From CAZDBA01 sp964503615 (GTDB lineage: Bacteria; Planctomycetota; Planctomycetia; Pirellulales; Pirellulaceae), in assembly GCA_964503615.1 (NCBI GenBank), contig CAZDBA010000079.1, forward strand, positions 1-22,278: 22,278 bases of DNA, read 5' to 3'. The position numbers and the translations under genes were made by a program. A model generated the notes under the pieces. It saw only the letters and a program-made list of their open reading frames with translations. It was not told where the DNA came from and made no database searches. Shown here piece by piece: positions 13,566 to 21,502 of this stretch; the first letter of the stretch is position 1, and each line of letters starts with the position of its first letter.

Positions 13566-16500
13566 ATGAAAACTAGTTTACGTCTTGTCTGGATAATGGT
13601 TGCTTTGTTCGCTTTTTCGCAAGCGGCAAATTCGCAGCAATTCGCGATACCAGCTGGTGGTATTCAAGGACCTGCCTACGGTGGTGGCGGTGGCGTATAC
13701 GAACCTGGAGCTTTTCAAGCAACTGGCGGCGACCTCCGTACCGCGTTTCCGGGACGTGTTTGGTTCAGTTCCAATTTCGCCGACCGAGCTCTTGGTTACG
13801 AAGGTTCCTACTTAACGCTCGGTACCAAGACCCGTTTGTTCAATGATGGTTTAGACGGTCGTTGGCTTGGTGAAGCTCGTTTTCACTACTCGTACGATGA
13901 CGGTGGATTCTTCGGCAACTTTGGCATCGAGCGCGTGTTCTCAATCGATGCTGCAAATGCTGATGTAAGCCTTAGCGCGTGGATCGACTACGACGATGAC
14001 CAGCAAGGTAGTTTTGCTCATACGTATACGCAATTTGGCGTGAGTGGTGCACTTAAGACTCGATCATGGGATTTTATCGCCAATGGCTACTTCCCGTTTG
14101 AGACACAGGACCACATTCAAATCGGAACAATTGATGAATTTTTTCTTGGCAACTCAATCCTGCTCTCTCCAGGTACAGACAGTGGTTTAGGTGGTTTTGA
14201 TGCCCTGTTGAAGTTTCGCCCTAATTCTTTGGCCGGTGTAAACGGCACCGTGTCAGTAGGTGCATACGGTTATGGAAGCGATCTGATCAGCTATGTAGGT
14301 GGTGGTCGGGTTAGTTTAGGAATGCAACTGTTTAACAGTACGTTGATCAACGCAGAAATCAACTACGACGATCGTTTTGAGACAACGGGTGTCGTCAGTG
14401 TGGGATGGGCCTTTGGTGCCAACGCTCGTGGCACAGAATTTTCGACCCTGGGTCGAGATCTTGAAGCAACTGTTCGTAATGATCATGTTGTTCGATTCAG
14501 TGAAGATGCCGTATTTGCGATTAACCCCGCGACGGGTGAAGAGTTTCAGGTTGTTCACGTTGATAACACCGCCGATGCTTCGATCGAAGACGGAACCAGA
14601 GAGAGGCCGTTTAACCAGTTGCTGGATGCCGAAGCCAACTCTTCCCCAAACGATATCATCTTTGTCCACACAGGCGATGGCACCTCGAATTTGCTGGATA
14701 GAGGTATCCGACTGCAGAACGGACAACTTTTGTTAGGTGATGGATCCTCGCATCTGCTTGCTGTCCAGAACGGACAGAATTTTCAATTTGGTGTCGACAA
14801 TGCTGCTTTGCGACCAGTGCTTACCAATGTGGGTGGCGGGAATGTTGTAACTCTTGCAAACAACAACACCGTTCGTAGCTTTACTATTGACGCTGAAGGA
14901 GCGAACAACGGAATCTTCGGCCAGAATGTCTTCAACCCAATTATCGAAAACGTGTCAGTTACTGGTGCTGGTTTGCATGGTACTCGGCTCTCTCGAGTTG
15001 GAGGAAATGTGCGTGTTGCCAATGTTGACCTGACAAACAATGAGCTTAATGGTTTTCTCGTTGATGCTGCAACTGATTCAAACAGTGTCTTTGAGTTCGA
15101 AAACACGGTTTTTAGTGACAACGGAATTGATGGCTTACGCTTTGACAACTACGACGGAGCAGCAATTTCAATTACCAACAATACGACCAGCGACAATGGG
15201 CGTGACGGTCTGAGACTTGAGGATTTCCGAAACGGTAGTGGAGAAGGGGTAGATGTTTCCATTGTCAACCAGACATCAATGAACAACGGTGGCATAGGAA
15301 TCAATATTGAAGAAGGTTCTGGAAACTTGGCGTTTGAAAACGTGAACTCAACGATGAACGCGGCAGGTGGATTGCGTCTTGTTAATTGGAATACAGCCGA
15401 AGATCAGTCAGTTTCGATCTCACGTGGTAATGGCGTGGCGAACTTTTCCAATAATGGATTGGGAATTGGTATCGATGTTGAACTCGAAGACGGACTCCAA
15501 AACCTCAACATAACTCAGGTCAATTCAAGCAATAACCTGGTTGGACTTCAAGTGGACGCCAGCGGAGCCGACACCGAATTGAATCTTGATTTCGTTAACA
15601 ACTTCTCAGTTGGCAATAGTCAGTTTGACGGAATCCAAGTGACGGCCGCATCAGGTGCGGAGATCAATGCAAACATTCTCAATGAAGATGGCTTTAACGG
15701 CGGAACTCTGAATGTCAATGACAACGGTGGCAACGGACTCAGCCTGCTTGCAACAAGCACGACTGGCGATGTCAGCGAAATCACTGCAAATCTCGACAAC
15801 GTTGCTTTGAACAGAAACGGTGCGGTAGGTCTTCAAGTTAATTCGGACCAAGACGCGTTGATCCAATTGGCTGCAGAAGATCTTACTTTCAACACCAATA
15901 CCATGGATGCGATCAACATTGTCGCAAACAACAATGGAAACTCTTCTGAACCTAACCGGTTTGAATTTGCTCGCATCAACGCGGACAACAACCGAGGCGG
16001 GGGATTAAATTTGGTTACAGGGGCCAATACTCTGTCTGACTTGGTAGTCGAAGACTCCATGTTTACATCGTCATTTGGTTTCTTTGTACCCACAATTGGA
16101 GCTGGCGTTCGAATCGGGCAAGTGTTGGGGGCTGGAGTGGGAATTAACGTACAGGCTTCTGGGGCCAACAACTTGACTCGCGCGAGGTTGGTTGGAAACA
16201 CTGTTAACCAATTTGACCTTGGGGGGATCAACTTGAATGCGGCTGACTCAAGTCAGATTTTTGCTGAGCTTATTCAGAACAATCTTGCACTTAACGGATT
16301 TGGAAATGGTCTGAATGGAATGGGTACAGGTGACGCGATTCTGCCATTGCTTAGCGGTATCAATGTCACCGCCACAGATACTTCAACAATTGCCTACCGA
16401 GCAGAGGACAATGTCGTTACAACTAGTTTTGAATTTGGGATAAATCAACTAGCGATGGACAACTCAACAGTAATTGGCATTTTGACTCGCAACGACCTCC

Positions 16501-16832
16501 GAGGCAATGACGTGTTTGGTGACATCTTCAATGGTCCTATTATTGATGCGAATGGAATGGATGGAAACATCGTCAATGGTGCTGGAGCGACGACATCCCT
16601 CTCCCTTTCTACAAACCTGTTTGACGACGAACTAATGCTGGCACCGAATCCGTTCATGTTCACCAACATGGGTGGTGCTGGCCAGTTGACAATTGCTTTG
16701 GATGGAACGACCAATGGTCCAGGTTTGATTCAAGGAGGCATCTTGGCACCGAATCAACCAGGTGTGTTTGGTGTCACTGGCGAGGTAGAATTTGGAAATG
16801 TCGAAGATGTGTTTGACGCAGCTGGTTTCTAA
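13566..16832 (+). CDS. Giant secreted beta-helix protein with N-terminal barrel-like region (inverse-autotransporter-like)
   Basis: 1088 residues. Signal peptide 1-23 (to about AANSQ). Residues about 64-283 consist of alternating amphipathic strands (GRVWFSSNF, YLTLGTKTRLF, WLGEARFHYSY, NFGIERVFSID, VSLSAWIDYDDD, YTQFGVSGALK, SWDFIANGYFP, RVSLGMQLF, VVSVGWAFG). This looks like an outer-membrane beta-barrel. A linker leads to VVHVDNTADASIEDGTRERP (about 329-348) and DIIFVHTGDG, the usual entry to right-handed beta-helix domains. Parallel beta-helix repeats then run from about 420 to 1000, with recurring NNG/DNG-x-x-G-[LI] turns. No cysteine is seen, and lysine is absent after residue 216. Signal, barrel, passenger is the order of inverse autotransporters (intimin/invasin, type Ve). 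A periplasmic or cell-wall beta-helix is the alternative. It has its own leader and a terminator at 16874. Confidence 0.85.
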   Translation: MKTSLRLVWIMVALFAFSQAANSQQFAIPAGGIQGPAYGGGGGVYEPGAFQATGGDLRTAFPGRVWFSSNFADRALGYEGSYLTLGTKTRLFNDGLDGRWLGEARFHYSYDDGGFFGNFGIERVFSIDAANADVSLSAWIDYDDDQQGSFAHTYTQFGVSGALKTRSWDFIANGYFPFETQDHIQIGTIDEFFLGNSILLSPGTDSGLGGFDALLKFRPNSLAGVNGTVSVGAYGYGSDLISYVGGGRVSLGMQLFNSTLINAEINYDDRFETTGVVSVGWAFGANARGTEFSTLGRDLEATVRNDHVVRFSEDAVFAINPATGEEFQVVHVDNTADASIEDGTRERPFNQLLDAEANSSPNDIIFVHTGDGTSNLLDRGIRLQNGQLLLGDGSSHLLAVQNGQNFQFGVDNAALRPVLTNVGGGNVVTLANNNTVRSFTIDAEGANNGIFGQNVFNPIIENVSVTGAGLHGTRLSRVGGNVRVANVDLTNNELNGFLVDAATDSNSVFEFENTVFSDNGIDGLRFDNYDGAAISITNNTTSDNGRDGLRLEDFRNGSGEGVDVSIVNQTSMNNGGIGINIEEGSGNLAFENVNSTMNAAGGLRLVNWNTAEDQSVSISRGNGVANFSNNGLGIGIDVELEDGLQNLNITQVNSSNNLVGLQVDASGADTELNLDFVNNFSVGNSQFDGIQVTAASGAEINANILNEDGFNGGTLNVNDNGGNGLSLLATSTTGDVSEITANLDNVALNRNGAVGLQVNSDQDALIQLAAEDLTFNTNTMDAINIVANNNGNSSEPNRFEFARINADNNRGGGLNLVTGANTLSDLVVEDSMFTSSFGFFVPTIGAGVRIGQVLGAGVGINVQASGANNLTRARLVGNTVNQFDLGGINLNAADSSQIFAELIQNNLALNGFGNGLNGMGTGDAILPLLSGINVTATDTSTIAYRAEDNVVTTSFEFGINQLAMDNSTVIGILTRNDLRGNDVFGDIFNGPIIDANGMDGNIVNGAGATTSLSLSTNLFDDELMLAPNPFMFTNMGGAGQLTIALDGTTNGPGLIQGGILAPNQPGVFGVTGEVEFGNVEDVFDAAGF

Positions 16833-16873
16833 GAGGACGAGCTAGATTCAGCGGACGAACAACAAGAAAACCA

Positions 16874-16904
16874 AAAAGGCTGGTTCGAATTGAACCAGCC
16901 TTTT
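16874..16904. terminator. Bidirectional rho-independent terminator between convergent genes
   Basis: AAAAGGCTGGTTC (16874-16886) and GAACCAGCCTTTT (16892-16904) form a perfect 13-base stem around GAATT. The A-run on one side and T-run on the other serve both strands. It lies 42 bases after the beta-helix stop and 28 bases beyond the convergent TPR lipoprotein stop. Confidence 0.9.
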
Positions 16905-16910
16905 CGTATT

Positions 16911-16934
16911 TAGTGAATTCCGCCGTATTCACTA
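16911..16934 (-). terminator. Second hairpin overlapping the TPR lipoprotein stop codon
   Basis: TAGTGAAT (16911-16918) and ATTCACTA (16927-16934) form an 8-base perfect inverted repeat with an 8-base loop. The minus-strand TAG stop (16934-16932) starts the hairpin. There is no T-run after it, so it may protect the mRNA end rather than terminate. The stronger bidirectional terminator follows. Confidence 0.4.
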
Positions 16935-18332
16935 GTGGACCGTGTTCTCTTCATTGATCGATTGAGCAACCCGTTGAATTTGTGCCTCAATTTCGTTTGC
17001 TTCGTTAGAACGGTTGCTGTTGTTTAGCAGACGTGACAACGACCTCATGGTCTTGATCGTACTTTCGTCTGTTTTGCCGAACGTCGCCGTTTGGATTCGC
17101 ATCGCTGATTTTAAAAGTGGTTCCGCGCGGCGAAACTTACCTTGTTGTGTAAGTGCATTCCCTAGTCGGTATTGCAATGAAGCGGTTACCTGTGGTGATG
17201 AACTGTCTTGGAGGTTTGCGATCAATTCTGAAAGAAGCTTTTCTGCCGAAGCCGCATCCCCTAAGGCCAGCCGAACAGTAGCCAGCTTGGACTTGCAATC
17301 GGATGTCAAACGATGGCCGCTGTGATAGTGCTGATCGAAAACACTGTGTGCATGGGTCAGACACTGGTTCGCCAAGTCGTTTTGTTCCAGTTCCATATAG
17401 ACGACACCCAGATTGGTCAGACTGTGCGCGACTTGCGGATGATTTGCAGTCAGCCGTTCCCGCCGAATCGCTTCGGCGGCTCGTAAGACTTTGACAGCCG
17501 AGTTGTATTCTTTGTTTCGATAGTAGGCGACCCCCAGATCGTTTGCACGAGCTGAGTAGCGAAGTGAACCCTCGCCCCACAACTCACGAGCGATCGCTGT
17601 CGATGTCGTTAGGTGCGAGATCGCCCGAGATCGGTCCGCTTTGGCCAAGTAGATTTCTCCCAAGTAGGCGTATCCCATTTCAAGGTCGGGATGGACTTCG
17701 CCTAGAATCGTTTTGAGGGTATTGACCGCTTTCAAAAAATGAGTTGCTGCTGCGTCGACGTTACCTGCATGTTGATTCATTCGAGCCAGTTGCATGAGTT
17801 GCTTGCCCATCATGAACGATTCGGCTCCGAATAGCGTTTCAGTCATCTGAGTCGACTCGTGACTCAAACGTAACGCTTCGTCAATATTTGAGTCTCGCAA
17901 TGCCTGGCTGACTTGTGCTTGTTTGCTGAAGACCTCTTTCAATAGCTCTATTTGTTCAGCCGAAAACTCAGCCTGTACAGTTGCCGTTTCCGCTGCGACT
18001 TTGGCATTTTGAGTTTGCCAAGAATCTGCACCAAACTGATTTTGCAAAAGCGTTTCCGCTTCACGCCATTTTTTGCTGGCTGAGGAAAAATCGAAGTTGT
18101 ATTGCAACTTATTTGCTTCGCTGGAAAGCACCTGGATTCGCCTCGAAAATTCTTCGTCCGCCTTGGTTAAAGGTACGATGTCTTTTTCGATTTTAAGTTT
18201 CAATTGAGTTTGCCCAACATCAGTCGCCTCTGAAGTTGCGATACTGCCGGAGTCCTGTGCAACTTCTTTGGGTGAGCCGCATCCACTTAGTACCAAGCTT
18301 GTGAGGGCCAGTGTGGTAATGATTTGTTTCAT
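16932..18332 (-). CDS. TPR-repeat lipoprotein (Kinesin-light-chain-type TPRs)
   Basis: 466 residues from ATG 18332. The signal peptide MKQIITTLALTSLVLSGC has a lipobox LSGC with C18 as the lipidated residue. An upstream ATG (18353) would add seven residues before the signal and is less likely. The N-terminal third is helical and Glu/Ala-rich. From about residue 150 to the end run tetratricopeptide repeats of the 42-residue TPR_10/TPR_12 type, such as MGYAYLGEIYLAKADRSRAI, ARANDLGVAYYRNKEYNSAV, AHSLTNLGVVYMELEQNDLA and ASLQYRLGNALTQQGKFRRA. The role is likely a periplasmic protein-interaction scaffold on the membrane; its partner is unknown. It is convergent with the beta-helix gene and shares its terminator. 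Confidence 0.88.
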   Translation of the reverse strand: MKQIITTLALTSLVLSGCGSPKEVAQDSGSIATSEATDVGQTQLKLKIEKDIVPLTKADEEFSRRIQVLSSEANKLQYNFDFSSASKKWREAETLLQNQFGADSWQTQNAKVAAETATVQAEFSAEQIELLKEVFSKQAQVSQALRDSNIDEALRLSHESTQMTETLFGAESFMMGKQLMQLARMNQHAGNVDAAATHFLKAVNTLKTILGEVHPDLEMGYAYLGEIYLAKADRSRAISHLTTSTAIARELWGEGSLRYSARANDLGVAYYRNKEYNSAVKVLRAAEAIRRERLTANHPQVAHSLTNLGVVYMELEQNDLANQCLTHAHSVFDQHYHSGHRLTSDCKSKLATVRLALGDAASAEKLLSELIANLQDSSSPQVTASLQYRLGNALTQQGKFRRAEPLLKSAMRIQTATFGKTDESTIKTMRSLSRLLNNSNRSNEANEIEAQIQRVAQSINEENTVH

Positions 18333-18717
18333 CGCAAAACTCAAATCGAACATGGGCTTCGGGTTATCCAGGCTTTGACTTGAGCAAATTTAAGTCGAAA
18401 TCCAGATATTCCCAAAAATGTAGGAAGAGAGAGGTATCAGAAAACGAATGGCTGCTAAATGTCACTTTCAAACGCATGCAACCTGCTTGCGGGCGAGCGC
18501 ATGTCGGATAGCCCGCAAAAGATTGGATATACCCGCATCAGTAGATTCGCAAATTGCCTGCTCCCCTTTAAGGGATAGCCATGCAACGGCAATTTTCAAT
18601 CGTTAATTGACTAAGGATACGGTGGGACAAGGAAATTCTTGGATTGGCGCAAACCTTCGAATTTGCTTTATTACCGCGCCAAAAGCCAAGAACCTCGGCG
18701 GTTAACAGGAGCGTGAG
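18333..18717. other. 385-base intergenic and leader region with two inverted repeats
   Basis: This region lies between the divergent TPR lipoprotein and GT4 genes. No protein-coding evidence was seen. It holds an 8-base dyad TTGCGGGC/GCCCGCAA (18487-18494 and 18511-18518, loop 16) and the larger compound hairpin at 18636-18692. Promoters must lie here, but no box pair is convincing. Confidence 0.6.
18636..18692 (+). promoter_or_regulatory. Compound 14-bp leader hairpin upstream of the GT4 gene
   Basis: Outer helix TTCTTGG (18636-18642) pairs with CCAAGAA (18686-18692). Inner helix TTGGCGC (18644-18650) pairs with GCGCCAA (18676-18682). The helices are split by an asymmetric internal loop (A against AAG), and the terminal loop is 25 bases. 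No T-run follows, so it is not a standard terminator. It ends 25 bases before the AUA start and 14 bases before its AGGAG. It could be a leader structure, a protein-binding dyad or an mRNA stabiliser. Confidence 0.5.
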
Positions 18718-19812
18718 ATAAACATCTTACAAATCATTTCGGGTCAACAAATCAATGGTGCGCTCAACTACTGCAAACTTTTGACGCAGCAACTAGTTCT
18801 GCGTGGCCACAAGGTAACGATCGTTTGCCGCCCCAACTCGTGGATCAAGAAACAGCAACTTGATGTCCAATTTGTCGATTCGTCGCTAGCTCGTTTTCCG
18901 ATTGGAGAACTGCGCAAGATCGCGAAACTGGTGCGCCGTCAGAAAATCGATTTGGTACATACTCACATGACGAGGGCCCATTCCTTTGGGACTCTTTTGA
19001 AGCTGCTGGCGCCCCGAATACCTGTCGTGAAATCTGCCCACAGCCGATCAGTTCAACTTCATTGGCGCTTTAGCGAATTTGTGATTGCGAATTCGGAATC
19101 AACTTGCAATTTTCACGTCACGCGCAATGGAGTGCCACAGCGAAAAATTCAAACCGTACATTGCTTTATCGATACGGAAAAATTTCAAAGGGTGTCGCAG
19201 AGGGACAGCAGGCGAGTGCGACGTCAGCTCAAATGGGACAACGGAGAGTTTCTTGTCGGTGTGGTAGGTGAAGTCACCAAGCGAAAGGGCCAGGAATACT
19301 TGGTCAAAGCGTTGCCTGCTCTCATTCGTGCGATACCCAATTTACGAATTGTGATGGTGGGCAGGTTTTCCGACCACAATCCGTACGTCAAACAAATCCG
19401 CCGATACCTAAGTGAGAATGGGCTGGAGCATACGACTCAACTGATCGGGATCCGCGACAATGTAGAAGACTTTTTAACCGCGATGGACGTTAGTATCGTC
19501 CCATCATTGGAGGAGCCGTTGGGGTTGGTCGCAATCGAGTCTCAAGCGATCGGTACGCCAGTCATCGTGTCAGAAACGGGCGGTTTGACAGAAGTGGTTG
19601 ATGAAGCGATGACTGGATTGGTGGTTCCCATGCGTGATCCAGAAGCGATTGCGAGGGCGATTATCAAAGTCTCAAAAGATACCAACTTGCAACGCCGGTT
19701 GAGTTTTCGTGGAAAAGAGCATGTTGCCGAGCGTTTTGCCCCAGATGTTCTAGTCCCGCAAGTTGAATCAGTCTACGCAAAAGTAATCAACCGTCGAAGT
19801 AAAGCTGCCTAA
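18718..19812 (+). CDS. GT4-type glycosyltransferase, apparently starting at AUA
   Basis: 364 residues if translation starts at ATA 18718. The first residues then read (M)NILQIISGQQINGALNYCKLLTQ, the expected first beta-strand and Gly loop of a GT-B GT4 enzyme. The only standard start, TTG 18781, would remove this. AGGAG (18707-18711) is six bases before the ATA. An in-frame TAA at 18703 blocks any earlier start, and the overlapping GTG at 18713 reads only GTG-AGA-TAA. The C-terminal half has VGVVGEVTKRKGQEYLVKAL (about 180-199), the EX7E motif EPLGLVAIE (E266 and E274) and GTPVIVSETGGLTEVV, all typical of nucleotide-sugar-binding GT4 domains. It probably transfers a sugar in envelope or capsule glycan synthesis; donor and acceptor unknown. 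The second assembly gap lies downstream. Confidence 0.9.
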   Translation: MNILQIISGQQINGALNYCKLLTQQLVLRGHKVTIVCRPNSWIKKQQLDVQFVDSSLARFPIGELRKIAKLVRRQKIDLVHTHMTRAHSFGTLLKLLAPRIPVVKSAHSRSVQLHWRFSEFVIANSESTCNFHVTRNGVPQRKIQTVHCFIDTEKFQRVSQRDSRRVRRQLKWDNGEFLVGVVGEVTKRKGQEYLVKALPALIRAIPNLRIVMVGRFSDHNPYVKQIRRYLSENGLEHTTQLIGIRDNVEDFLTAMDVSIVPSLEEPLGLVAIESQAIGTPVIVSETGGLTEVVDEAMTGLVVPMRDPEAIARAIIKVSKDTNLQRRLSFRGKEHVAERFAPDVLVPQVESVYAKVINRRSKAA

Positions 19813-20209
19813 CGCTTTAATCTTCTTAGCAGCTTGCTCCATGCTTCTCTGTTCTGCCTGGAATGCTACTTCNNNNNNNNNNNNNNNNNNNNNNNNNNNN
19901 NNNNNNNNNNNNNNNNNNNNNNNNNNNNNNNNNNNNNNNNNNNNNNNNNNNNNNNNNNNNNNNNNNNNNNNNTAATCTTCTTAGCAGCTTGCTCCATGCT
20001 TCTCTGTTCTGCCTGGAATGCTACTTCGCGCTAAGCGAGAATCGAACGAGTACGACGATTCAAACGCGTCTTCCTCAGATAAAAGAGGCTCCAACAAACG
20101 GGCGATAAAACTGAACCTCCGTAGTTTCAACGACCATGTTGGGCAGCTATGATGTTGAGTCGAGATACTTAATACTTGATTTGAATAGTTGCTGACCAAA
20201 GAGGATTCC
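19813..20209. other. Intergenic region containing an assembly gap with 55-base duplicated flanks
   Basis: 100 N at 19873-19972. The 55 bases before it (19818-19872) are identical to the 55 after it (19973-20027). No coding evidence was seen; ORFs running into the N block are artefacts. A weak GAATCG/CGATTC dyad (20039-20044 and 20056-20061) without a T-run is the only structure noted. It must contain the promoter of the following gene, and GAGG at 20201-20204 serves its start. Confidence 0.85.
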
Positions 20210-21460
20210 ATGTCGACGCCCGCCAGCGGTTCTGCCCCAAAAACAGGAATGATAAAGCTCTGGATCATGATGTTCCTGGAGTTCTTTATTTGGGGAGCTT
20301 GGCTGCCTCTGATTTTTGGCTATCTGCCGTCACTTGGATTTAATGCTTGGCAGCAATCGATCATTCTCAATGCGTTTCCTGTGTCTGCAATTTTGGCAAT
20401 GTTCTTCAGCAATCAATTTGCGGACAGAAATTTTGCAGCCGAAAAGTTCCTGGCGGTTAGCCACTTGATCGGTGGAATTGCGATTCTTGGTTGTGGATTT
20501 GTGACCAACTTTTGGGCGTTTACCATTTTGATGTGGGTCCACTGCCTGCTATATGTACCAACGATTTCGATCACCAACTCGATCGCATTTGCCGCGATGA
20601 AAGATGCGAAGAAAGAATTTGGCTTGGTGCGAATGGGAGGTACCATCGGTTGGATCGCAGCCAGTTGGCCTTTTGCTTTTTTGCTCAGCAATACTGTTGG
20701 TCCGGAGATTACGTATATCGTTGCGGGGATTGCATCGTTGGTGTTAGCGGGCTTTAGCCTTACCCTGCCGCACACACCGCCGAACAAACAGGCGGGCGCT
20801 GAACTGGCGTGGTTGAAAGCACTTAAAACTCTGGCCAAGCCCGCAATTTTGGTCTTATGGCTGATAACCATGATCGACGCGACTGTTCACCAGTGGTATT
20901 TCAACTGGACCGGCAGGTTCCTTGAATCGATTGGAATCGAGCAGAATTGGGTCATGCCCGTGATGAGCATCGGCCAGATCGCAGAAATTTTGACGATGGC
21001 TATTCTGGGATATTGCTTGAAAAAGCTCGGATGGAAAACAACTTTAATTGTGGGGATATTGGGGCACGGTGTTCGCTTTGCCGTTTTCGCATTTTTCCCT
21101 TATCAAGTTCCCGTGATTGCAGTAAATCTCTTACATGGAGTTTGCTACGCATTTTTCTTCGCAACGGTATACATTTACGTTGACGAATATTTGCCCAAAG
21201 ATGTCAGGTCCAGTACCCAAGGGATTTTCAATTTAATGATTCTTGGAGTCGGACCACTGGTCGCGAACTCACTGGGACCGACTTTGTTCGAGCGATTCAC
21301 AACCACAACGCTAGATGACGCAGGCGAGGTAGTAAGTTCAGTGACAGATTTCCAAGGCTTGTTTCTCATTCCTTGTTTTACTGCTTTGATTGCTTCGGTC
21401 GTTTTGGCGATCGCTTTCTGGCCGCCTAAAATGGAAGTGCCCGAAGAAGTGGCTCACTAG
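20210..21460 (+). CDS. Nucleoside:H+ symporter, NupG/XapB-like MFS transporter
   Basis: 416 residues from ATG 20210, which has GAGG six bases upstream. The seven extra codons of open frame before it are not used. About 12 hydrophobic segments. Family features of the NHS group (PF03825) include LWIMMFLEFFIWGAWLPLIF at the first helix, SNQFADRNFAAEKFLAVSHL (A-motif-like loop, about 64-83), EFGLVRMGGTIGWIAASWPF and a second-half DEYLPKDVRSSTQGIFNLMI segment. It imports nucleosides, or possibly related compounds, with protons across the inner membrane. Planctomycete homologues are often annotated simply as MFS transporters, so the substrate is uncertain. The GNAT gene follows after 42 bases. Confidence 0.87.
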   Translation: MSTPASGSAPKTGMIKLWIMMFLEFFIWGAWLPLIFGYLPSLGFNAWQQSIILNAFPVSAILAMFFSNQFADRNFAAEKFLAVSHLIGGIAILGCGFVTNFWAFTILMWVHCLLYVPTISITNSIAFAAMKDAKKEFGLVRMGGTIGWIAASWPFAFLLSNTVGPEITYIVAGIASLVLAGFSLTLPHTPPNKQAGAELAWLKALKTLAKPAILVLWLITMIDATVHQWYFNWTGRFLESIGIEQNWVMPVMSIGQIAEILTMAILGYCLKKLGWKTTLIVGILGHGVRFAVFAFFPYQVPVIAVNLLHGVCYAFFFATVYIYVDEYLPKDVRSSTQGIFNLMILGVGPLVANSLGPTLFERFTTTTLDDAGEVVSSVTDFQGLFLIPCFTALIASVVLAIAFWPPKMEVPEEVAH

Positions 21461-21502
21461 TTGACCCCATGTTGTTTGAAGGAACTTTTTTCTGAAATCG
21501 TT

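Noticed and set aside
13318..13569. 83-codon plus frame upstream of the beta-helix gene
   Set aside because: It runs through the tyrS terminator, and its composition is not coding-like.
14316..14726. 136-codon minus frame inside the beta-helix gene
   Set aside because: Shadow of the Asn/Gly-rich coding strand with no ribosome site or domain.
16881..16896. TGGTTCGAATTGAACC looks like a tRNA T-arm
   Set aside because: It is the centre of a perfect 13-bp terminator stem, and no acceptor, D or anticodon arm can be built around it.
18713..18721. GTG at 18713 as the GT4 start
   Set aside because: It is out of frame and reads GTG-AGA-TAA, stopping after two codons.
19834..20268. Short ORFs around the second gap, including a 95-codon minus frame
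   Set aside because: They depend on the N block or overlap the transporter start, and have no recognisable domain or ribosome site.
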